64,000 nt of DNA from Endomychus coccineus (taxonomy: Eukaryota > Arthropoda > Insecta > Coleoptera > Endomychidae), in NCBI GenBank assembly GCA_958510875.1, contig OY294067.1:151292962-151356961 (forward strand). The letters are read 5' to 3'. The translations under genes and the position numbers were made by a program. Positions 57,470-64,000 of this stretch are shown here, piece after piece (the stretch's first letter is position 1; the number at the start of each line of letters is the position of its first letter). Under the pieces are notes generated by a model, which saw only the letters and a program-made list of their open reading frames with translations, searched no databases and was not told where the DNA came from.

Positions 57470-57699
57470 ATAATTTTCAATAATACTGGAGACATTTTTA
57501 AATAATATTTGGAAGTATTATTATGAATCAGGTCAGTGGAAGTGTTCCATAAAACTCGGCTATATTTAAGGGTAGGTACCTGACCTTGTTTGTTGATTTC
57601 AAGTTGTTTATTGCCGGGAACTATGAAACAGATGTTTTGACTTGAATTATTAATACCTTGATCGTCTTTGTTGTTACTGAAAAGGAGCAATATTCATCA

Positions 57700-58210
57700 T
57701 GCATTTTTAATTATGTTTGAATGTAATCAAAATTGTTCCAAATGATTTCAATATTATCCAATCAGGATTATAGTTTTAATTTAGCTTTAGATTCCTAGAA
57801 TGAATTGACAATCGTATTGTATCTTGAGCCATCATTTGACTGCATTTTACTCTGATACTCATATATTTCATTGTAATTTCCATATTAGACTTTTTCATTT
57901 TGGAAAAAAATATAATAAATAACCAGAAACCAATAATAAATTCATGTAACATCTTTTCTTTGTATCACCTTATAATGTTTAGATAACCGACGTTCCTATG
58001 AAAATATAAAATAATGCATAATTATCATAATGTATTATGGAGTAATGATTTATATAAAGGAAAAATATTTAAAACTACCGTCAGAAATATTCTGTTGAAC
58101 TTCTGCTAGTGTATCTAGTTTCATGGTCAGATATTTTGATATCTGTATACTAAGAGAATATGTATGCACATATTCTTTCTGATCAATGAAATTACGATAG
58201 TTGTCACATA
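57700..58210. other. No gene recognised
   Basis: AT-rich sequence without recognised coding or repeat content. Confidence 0.5.
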
Positions 58211-58214
58211 TGAA

Positions 58215-58862
58215 CAAGCTGGCTAAATTCCGATGTTTTAATAGGAAATCTCCATGAGTATACGAAAGACATATAAAAAATTGATCTCCCATACTCCATC
58301 TCTTTTTTTGAAAAAATGTCCATGGTGAAATAAATCTTGGCTATCGTCTTTTGTTTCATTTGAGAAATCTCAGTTTCTCGAGTTTTTGTTTTTCTGGTAT
58401 ATCTCAGTTACTTATGGAATTGAAGAGGAGTATTTCTTCAATAAAGCATTTTCTAAATAACGTAAACCTACTATTTGGAGTAAAGAAGTTTTGAGAATTA
58501 TTATATGAATACTTGTAAAAATGATGAAATCGACTCAACATTATACATGTATTTGAAATGGGAAAAAATTATTATGATTTTTTTTTTTGGAAAAAGTGAC
58601 TACTCCACTGCATTCCATTTGTGAGAAAGGCTCGACAATATAGAAACTATTTCAATCCAAATTCATAAATAACTGAAAAACAAAAACTCGAAAAATCAAG
58701 GTTTTCTCAAGTAACTCGGAAACAAAAGACGAGAGTCATTTTTCGATTTCACCATTGCCAATTTTTCAAAGGGAGAGATAGAGGATGATGGATTCGTTTC
58801 TTCCTACCTCGTATACTTATCGAGAATCCCTATTAAAACATCGACATTTAGCTACATGTACC
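58215..58862. repeat. Inverted repeat, ~180-bp arms
   Basis: 58215-58400 and 58690-58862 are imperfectly complementary: GCTAAATTCCGATGTTTTAATAGG against TATTAAAACATCGACATTTAGC, and CTCGAGTTTTTGTTTTTC against GAAAAACAAAAACTCGA. The spacer is ~290 bp. It is a small foldback element of unknown family. Confidence 0.65.
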
Positions 58863-59445
58863 TACAAAATACGGAATATGTATAAATGCTGATTGACGAA
58901 GTTTGTAGCTGAACAGTGTTCAATCTGGCATTGTTGGAAATAAATTTTTTTAGAATCACTCTTAAATAACACAATGGAGTGTTTCCGAATGAGATCTCCA
59001 CATGAATGTTCTGATTTTCATTCCAAAATAGTTCCAACCAGACTAATATGCTGTGATTCTACCTACTTTTTGCTTGTTACCAATTATTATGTTGAGAAGT
59101 GAAGAGTCATTGGAAATAGGTTAAAATTCCACCTACCTAGATTCCAGCTACCTAGATATGTAGGCATTATCGTGTAATAAACCTTTTGTGAAATTTATGA
59201 ATGAATATTTATCTATGGCAAGTCCAGTGACATTATGTTTGAAAGTTTTTAATCTCATTGTTAAATTCTTAATCTTATGCTAACATGGATAGTTTTCTGG
59301 ATATTCCAAAAAACTTTGCATAAAGATGTGTTTGATTATGACAAAACAAATAGTGAAGTATCTTGGATAGTAGACTTCCGCGGACAGCTAATCTTGAAAA
59401 ATCTTGTCTTCCGGATGGATTCCGCGTCACAATAGCTCGACTTGA

Positions 59446-59488
59446 TGCCGACGTTTCGCCAACCATTACAGGTGGCATCTTCAGGGCA
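59446..59488 (-). ncRNA. Hammerhead ribozyme-like motif (Penelope, 59 kb)
   Basis: On the minus strand: stem I UGCC, core CUGAAGA (complement of 59478-59484), stem II GCCACC / GGUUGGC with one bulge, GAAA, ACGU, C, then stem I GGCA. Stem I differs completely from the 52-kb copy (UCAC/GUGA) yet still pairs. Confidence 0.7.
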
Positions 59489-59515
59489 GGCTTGAGGCTT
59501 GAACTGAAACTGGTT

Positions 59516-60238
59516 CTACTGGTTTCTGTAGCCGTATTTATTGTAGGAAAAATCCTTCACGCTACATAGTTCACTGCCTTTGTTCCGGTGGTTAACTTCC
59601 GGCACCTGACCCTGCCGTTGTGCGATCATGTGTGAAGTAGAATTTTCGAGGATGGGTTTCCAAATGTTGGGAAGGTAATATCCTGAGTCACGGTTCAGAT
59701 TATTCGGATGTTTTAGGATTTCTATAGCTTCAAGGATTTTTCGCTGGTAGAAGTTTGGGGCTCGGACTAGGATTTTAGTATCTTCAAAAAGGATTTGATG
59801 ATTTGTGTTAAACTTGTGTTCCGCAAGTTCAGATCTACTGGTGTCACGAAGTCTTGTACAGCGCTCATGTTCTTTCACACGAGTAGCTACTGTACGACCT
59901 GTTTCACCAATGTAGACTTTACCGCAAGAACAGGGAGTACTATAAACACCTTCTGAGTGGAGAGGAGGAAGGGGATCTTTGATAGGTTTGTAAAACTGAG
60001 ATAATTTTGGAAGTGTGGAAAAACGGGTAGAAATATTATGTTTTTTGAGGATTTTGGAAATTCGATCTGTTATATTTTGAATATATGGAAGATAGGCCGT
60101 GGATAAAGCAAGTGGGAGTGAAGTGCATCTTTCTATTAATGAGTTGTAGATTATACCGGGTGCGTAACCGATTCTACGTACCGAAGGTAACCTTGTTTTT
60201 TCTTTGGTTTTTTTTTTAATACTTGACCATAACTTCAT
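59516..60238 (-). CDS. Penelope GIY-YIG endonuclease domain, open
   Basis: 240 open codons. A basic N-terminus is followed by AYLPYIQNITDRISKILKKH, then GVYSTPCSCGKVYIGETGRT and VATRVKEHERCTRLR (GIY-YIG core with conserved R and EH), later NTNHQILFEDTKIL and EAIEILKHPNNLNRDSGYYL. No lesion was seen in this part, but the RT that should precede it is gone, so it is the tail of a truncated copy. The ATG at 60238 is fortuitous or lies at the truncation point. Confidence 0.85.
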   Translation of the reverse strand: MKLWSSIKKKTKEKTRLPSVRRIGYAPGIIYNSLIERCTSLPLALSTAYLPYIQNITDRISKILKKHNISTRFSTLPKLSQFYKPIKDPLPPLHSEGVYSTPCSCGKVYIGETGRTVATRVKEHERCTRLRDTSRSELAEHKFNTNHQILFEDTKILVRAPNFYQRKILEAIEILKHPNNLNRDSGYYLPNIWKPILENSTSHMIAQRQGQVPEVNHRNKGSELCSVKDFSYNKYGYRNQ

Positions 60239-60245
60239 TCTGTAA

Positions 60246-60995
60246 ATTTATAAGTAATAATTTTCCAAACAATTTGTCATCGTTTTGAAGGAATTGAACT
60301 CGTTGTCAACTTTGAATTTTTACTTTTTTCAAATTATACCTATTGAGACTGCGTTCAAATTTTTTTTTCCGCTCTCGTTTTTTAATCCTCTATTACATTG
60401 TTAATCGCACGTTGAGGTTGAAATACAATTCTGAATTGTTCCTAACATAATATTCAATTGAAAATTCTTGTTTGATGTATTCATTACAGCTACAATTGAT
60501 ATAATTACGTGAGGTGTTAAAGTGGTTGTGTGTGTGGAGTTTTATGTTTTATCAATGTGTATTCAGAGAGATTGTTTTTATCTATAGTCATTTAATGGAT
60601 TATTCATTTATTTTTCTGATATTGTCCGTGATTGTTCTATATACACAATAGTTAGCCCTGTGAAATTGTTTTACAATTACAAAAGATTTATTTTCAATAA
60701 CTGATAATATCCATCTTTCAATCAACTATATAATTTTATACTTCATCCTAATTCCAATGAATGTAATTCTTATATTGGATCATTTAATTTATTTAACGGA
60801 GAATCAACATCCAATTTGTGTTCCCTTAGTTGCAGAAACAAATGAATTCATATGTTTGTTATTTGTTATTTGTAAATTATGATGCATCCCAATTCTTATG
60901 ACTTGGAAAGTGCACTGCAAAAGCTAGATAGGCTGTTCATCAAATTAGAATTCCAAAACGAAATCTAATAATCATAATACAGATTCTAGACCTAG
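60246..60995. other. No gene recognised
   Basis: AT-rich and gene-free. The sequence upstream of the truncated Penelope copy has no homology seen elsewhere in the window. Confidence 0.5.
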
Positions 60996-61059
60996 GTATG
61001 AATTATATATAAATTCTCGAGAAATAGGTTACATTAACAGTTTTGCTTTATATTTTCTT

Positions 61060-61101
61060 GTCTTTTCGTACGTTTCGATCACACGACCATCATCAGAAGA
61101 C
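61060..61101 (-). ncRNA. Hammerhead ribozyme-like motif, left arm
   Basis: Minus strand: stem I GUCUU, core CUGAUGA (complement of 61090-61096), stem II GGUC GUGU GAUC, GAAA, ACGUA, closing with AAGAC for stem I. The core is canonical. The cleavage-site base is A rather than C, which is allowed (UH). Confidence 0.65.
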
Positions 61102-61371
61102 CTATTATGTGTAAAACTGGATGACTTAAAACTAATTGTATTAAACAAAGCGTCCTTATCGCACCAATTTCAATTAAAATGCACACGTCGCTGAAATGAA
61201 CAATCGAAACGATTCTTGATATTTTATAATTATAACATTGAGGTAATATGGTTTCGATTATTCGTGTTTCTGTTCGTTTCGGCGACGTGGGCATTTTAAT
61301 TGAAATTGGTGCGATAAGGACGCTTTGTTTGATACAATTAGTTTTGAGTAATCCAGTTTTAGACATAATAA

Positions 61372-61413
61372 GTCTTCTGATGAAGGTCGTCAGACCGAAA
61401 CGTACGTAAAGAC
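61372..61413 (+). ncRNA. Hammerhead ribozyme-like motif, right arm
   Basis: Stem I GTCTT (61372-61376), core CTGATGA (61377-61383), stem II GGTC-GTCA-GACC (61385-61396) with perfect pairing, GAAA (61397-61400), ACGTA, and stem I AAGAC (61409-61413). Stem II differs from the left arm by a change that turns a G.U into a G-C pair. Confidence 0.65.
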
Positions 61414-61959
61414 AAGAAAATATAAAGCGTAAGTGTTAATGTGACCTACTTCCTGAGAATTTATATATAATAATCATAATAGAAGAATTCAAAATTTGAA
61501 CTAATTTAATTTAAAAGATTCAGTTTCATCTTCTTCCTAGTTTTTGATTTTACCAAATTCATTATAGAAAACAAACGCCCAACGCAAAATTTTTCAATTG
61601 TGATTTTGGACAAAAATCAAGCACAAATTATCTTCAAAGAAACCTGCGTCATTTGCGGATCTGTGAGTTGATCCGGATATCACTGTTATTACATGATTGT
61701 TATGGTTATTTGGAATTCCCTTATGGCGAACTTAGCTGAGTAGTTCCATAACAGCTGGGTGTATAACCCTAACTTATCATCAATTTCGTTTCAGAACTAA
61801 GTTTCCGATCTTCATAAATTCTCGTATACCTAATTATATGCACTTAATATGCTTTCGTTCGAACCTTTGTAAACTTCGGGAATTGTAAGTAATTGCTTGT
61901 GCTTCACTTCGGTACCTATTTATTCCAAGATGTGAGGAAAATGGGAAGGACATTTTTTT

Positions 61960-62560
61960 GAAATCTCACGTAGACTGTAACTTCTTTCAGATTTGAAGCT
62001 CAAGTGTGCAAAATTTCATCAAGATCGGTGGTGACTTCAAGGGGTGAGCAATGGAGATGAGAAAGTTTTTTCGAAATATAATTTGAACAGCGACTTTCCT
62101 TTCGCTTTAGAGGTCAAGTCCGCAAAATTTCATAACGATCGATACTTATCTATCCCAACTGATGAGAGAGGGTGATGGGGAAGTTTCTTCGTGATCTTAT
62201 GCAAAAAATTAATTTCTTTCTGATTTGGAGGTCAATTATTCAAAATTTCATCAAGTTCGGAAATGGTTTGCTCTGAGGGGTGGAAAAGGGAGTTGGGGCT
62301 GTTTTTTCTAAATCTCATCTAGAAAGTGTTTCGAAGGACAAGTAAGCAAAATTTCATCAGGATTGGTACTCACCTGCTTTAAGAAGGGAGAAATGGGAAT
62401 ACGCTAGTTTTTCTCGGAATCTCATGTACTTAGTAACTTTCCTTTTGTTAAGGTCAAGTTTGCAAAAGATATTGGGTTATTTTTTTCGAAATCTCATGCA
62501 GACTGTGACTCGTCGTGTTTTGAAGGTCAAGTGTGCAAAATATCATCAAGATCTCAATTA
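61960..62560. repeat. Diverged ~115-bp tandem repeats
   Basis: Units anchored on GGTCAAGT-TGCAAAATTTCATCAAG near 62007, 62120, 62240, 62346, 62460 and 62533, each followed by a GGGG-rich tract and TTTTTTCGAAATCTCATG. A further outlying unit is at ~62800-62870. There is no coding content. Confidence 0.7.
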
Positions 62561-63163
62561 AATATATATAGATATAGATATAGATTTATATAGAATTCGA
62601 ACAGACATTCTCCTTTGCATATATACCAGCTCAGATTCTCGGCGTTGGCTGGCTACAGAATTCAACACTGCCAATTTTTTTCAGTCATTATACGTAGTAA
62701 TCCAACAGCTAGCGACGACGGCCTCATATTTCTCTTGGTTTTGCTGCGCTTCATTTCAATTCGTTTCGTCGTAGTTTTTCCGTTATCTCATAAGACAATA
62801 ACTTTCCTCTTGTTTTGAAGGTAAAGTGAGCATAATTTGATCAAGTTCAGTACCTACTAATCTGATTTGGGGTTGGACGAGAAATAAAAATATTTCTGGA
62901 ACGGCTGATTCTGGCCAAATCAGATTTCATGATAATCACGGAAAGTATTCGAGACTACAGCTCACTTCGTTCTCGAAGATTTCATTCACACCGACATGAA
63001 GAATAAATTTAGACCTCTTAAATAAAAATTATTCTCTGTGAATGTTCCTAATGTGACATTGCCTGAAGGTTTTTTATAATTGTTGAACAGAATGAAGTTT
63101 TCGATTTGCATAGGTTTCCACCACACTATAAATAAGACGTATAACCGTACAAAGTTTCTATAG
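62561..63163. other. No gene recognised
   Basis: Contains the (GATATA)n-like ATATAGATATAGATATAGAT near 62566 and one stray unit of the preceding repeat. No gene is supported. Confidence 0.5.
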
Positions 63164-63253
63164 TCAATACACTTTGGGGACGTCTTTTACCGTATAAGCT
63201 GTATAAGTTGTATAAAGTGTATATATTATACGAGTCCCCAAACTGTAGGATTG

Positions 63254-63316
<63 letters not shown>
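63164..63316. repeat. TACACTTTGGGGAC motif pair and (AT)n microsatellite
   Basis: ATACACTTTGGGGACG at 63169 and its inverse GTCCCCAAACTGTAGG at 63234 bracket ~70 bp, as at 53.5 kb. (AT)n follows at 63257-63316. Confidence 0.65.
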
Positions 63317-63319
<3 letters not shown>

Positions 63320-63501
63320 TAGGCCTAATGATGATTTTTATTAGTCTGTAGTTTGTTTGTTTGTCACACTGTTTTTTTATTACAATCATGGCAGCATGGG
63401 CTCGGGAGTTGTTATGTAACCAAGGGGATAAAACAAGTTTGTTTATTTTTATATATTGATATCAGTGTTGGAGAATTAAATGATAAAAACGATTTTTTCA
63501 G

Positions 63502-63894
63502 AATTCCAATGAAGAGCTGCAACCCACAAATTGGGGATGGAAAATACAGGCGAGTGAACTCAGTCCTGTCCGAATGACAGAGGTACCAGCACCAGAACAA
63601 ATATTGAATATAATTTCGTGTGGATGTAAAAAGGGATGTGGTAGATCATGCGGCTGCCGAAAGAATGGAGTACGATGTACAGTGAACTGTACACATTGCA
63701 AAGGTTCTACTTGTGCCAATGTTGTAACTGACACGTCTGCCAATGATGAGGAAGATGATGATCCACAATTATTATATGATAATATACATTCTACCAACTG
63801 CGAAGATGATGAAGATGAAGATGGAGATCAACGTGGTAATAATGATAGAGGCGAGCGAATTCTTGAAAATGATGATTCTGATTACGAATATTAA
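63502..63894 (+). CDS. CXC-domain (tesmin/TSO1-like) protein, terminal exon
   Basis: An acceptor TTTTTTCAG ends at 63501 and the frame stays open from there to TAA 63892-63894. The first ATG is 63574, but homology to the foldback copies begins earlier (ELQPTNWGWK at ~63514, compared with DPTK(W/S)SWRN in the foldback copies), so an upstream exon is likely. The Cys block (LNIISCGCKKGCGRSCGC, then RKNGVRCTVNCTHCKGSTC) has the C-x-C-x3-C...C-x-C...C-x3-C-x2-C pattern of the CXC zinc-binding motif. It is followed by an Asp/Glu-rich tail ending DDSDYEY. This is the only copy without lesions. It could be a host gene, a domesticated tail or part of an intact transposon. The upstream exons were not found. 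Confidence 0.6.
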   Translation, partial: NSNEELQPTNWGWKIQASELSPVRMTEVPAPEQILNIISCGCKKGCGRSCGCRKNGVRCTVNCTHCKGSTCANVVTDTSANDEEDDDPQLLYDNIHSTNCEDDEDEDGDQRGNNDRGERILENDDSDYEY

Positions 63895-64000
63895 GTATTG
63901 CAAATGATTGTATAAAAAAATAAGGTTAAGAATTAAAAAAAAGTGTAGTTATTAAATATTTGTGTTCTACTTCAAACAATTACTAATATTCCTATCCTCT

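Larger units (their letters stand above)
59280..60245 (-). mobile_element. Penelope-like element, strongly 5'-truncated
   Basis: It keeps only the GIY-YIG domain (60238-59516) and the 3' non-coding region with a hammerhead-like motif and the tail to about 59345. The same 3' region appears at 20.46 kb and in the array insertion at 41.2 kb, so this family has been mobile within the window. Confidence 0.85.
60999..61470. repeat. Inverted pair of hammerhead-bearing short elements
   Basis: Arms of ~220 bp (about 60999-61215 and 61246-61470) are complementary: GACGTGGGCATTTTAATTG and TTGGTGCGATAAGGACGC in the right arm, their complements in the left. The spacer is ~30 bp of AT-rich DNA. Hammerhead-like motifs lie on the outer side of each arm. 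A diverged single copy is at 25985-26180. Confidence 0.8.

Noticed and set aside
57445..58292. Minus-strand frames of ~80 codons
   Set aside because: No recognised motif, AT-rich composition. The LINE endonuclease similarity is confined to 57215-57469.

Overview
This window is AT-rich, intron-poor, transposon-saturated DNA from an animal, almost certainly an insect. The evidence is an errantivirus with an env gene, a BEL/Pao element, Penelope-like elements with GIY-YIG endonucleases, Jockey-like LINE tails, a DUF4817-type IS630/Tc1/mariner transposase and a possible pickpocket-type (DEG/ENaC) channel exon. I do not place it to order. Almost everything recognisable is a mobile element or its remains. 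There is no bacterial-style operon, no rRNA, no CRISPR array and no intact tRNA.

Layout: 1-6270 is mostly diverged repeats, a tRNA-like (SINE-like) cluster near 3.1-3.5 kb and a broken LINE on the minus strand (3.6-5.0 kb). An 888-bp inverted-repeat element (6271-7158) abuts the gag end of a heavily mutated BEL/Pao retrotransposon (7159-11864). Beyond that, at 12293-19614, is the best preserved unit of the window: a 7.3-kb errantivirus (Ty3/Gypsy with env) whose two 218-bp LTRs look identical, which is flanked by the 4-bp duplication AGGT, and which has gag, pol and env open. 19.6-27.8 kb is old repeat DNA with Penelope, LINE and Helitron-like fragments.

27801-32852 and 34557-37393 are foldback elements with kilobase-long inverted arms, GTCCAGGCATTT termini and TA flanks. 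Their centres carry broken copies of a cysteine-rich CXC (tesmin/TSO1-like) tail. A related tail stands as an open terminal exon at 63502-63894. Around 38.6-39.4 kb is the only hint of a host gene, a DEG/ENaC-like N-terminal exon. 39.99-40.57 kb is a LINE fragment cut by a tandem array (40575-49575) of three and a half ~2.5-2.7-kb units, each a long LTR plus an internal region reduced to the end of an integrase. A mariner-like element with ~600-bp inverted repeats (49584-51844) sits at the array's right edge.

51.9-53.4 kb and 59.3-60.2 kb are 5'-truncated Penelope-like elements. Next to both, and in four other places, are hammerhead-ribozyme-like motifs. Stem I changes sequence between copies but stays complementary, which is the strongest non-coding signal in the window. 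The remainder (53.5-63.3 kb) has diverged tandem repeats, microsatellites, a doubly broken transposase and a LINE endonuclease fragment.

The visible history is one of nesting. The errantivirus landed just past the BEL coding region. A Penelope-derived 103-bp hairpin landed in one unit of the LTR array with a 13-bp target duplication. The array itself interrupted a LINE and was truncated next to an AT microsatellite that later received the mariner-like element.
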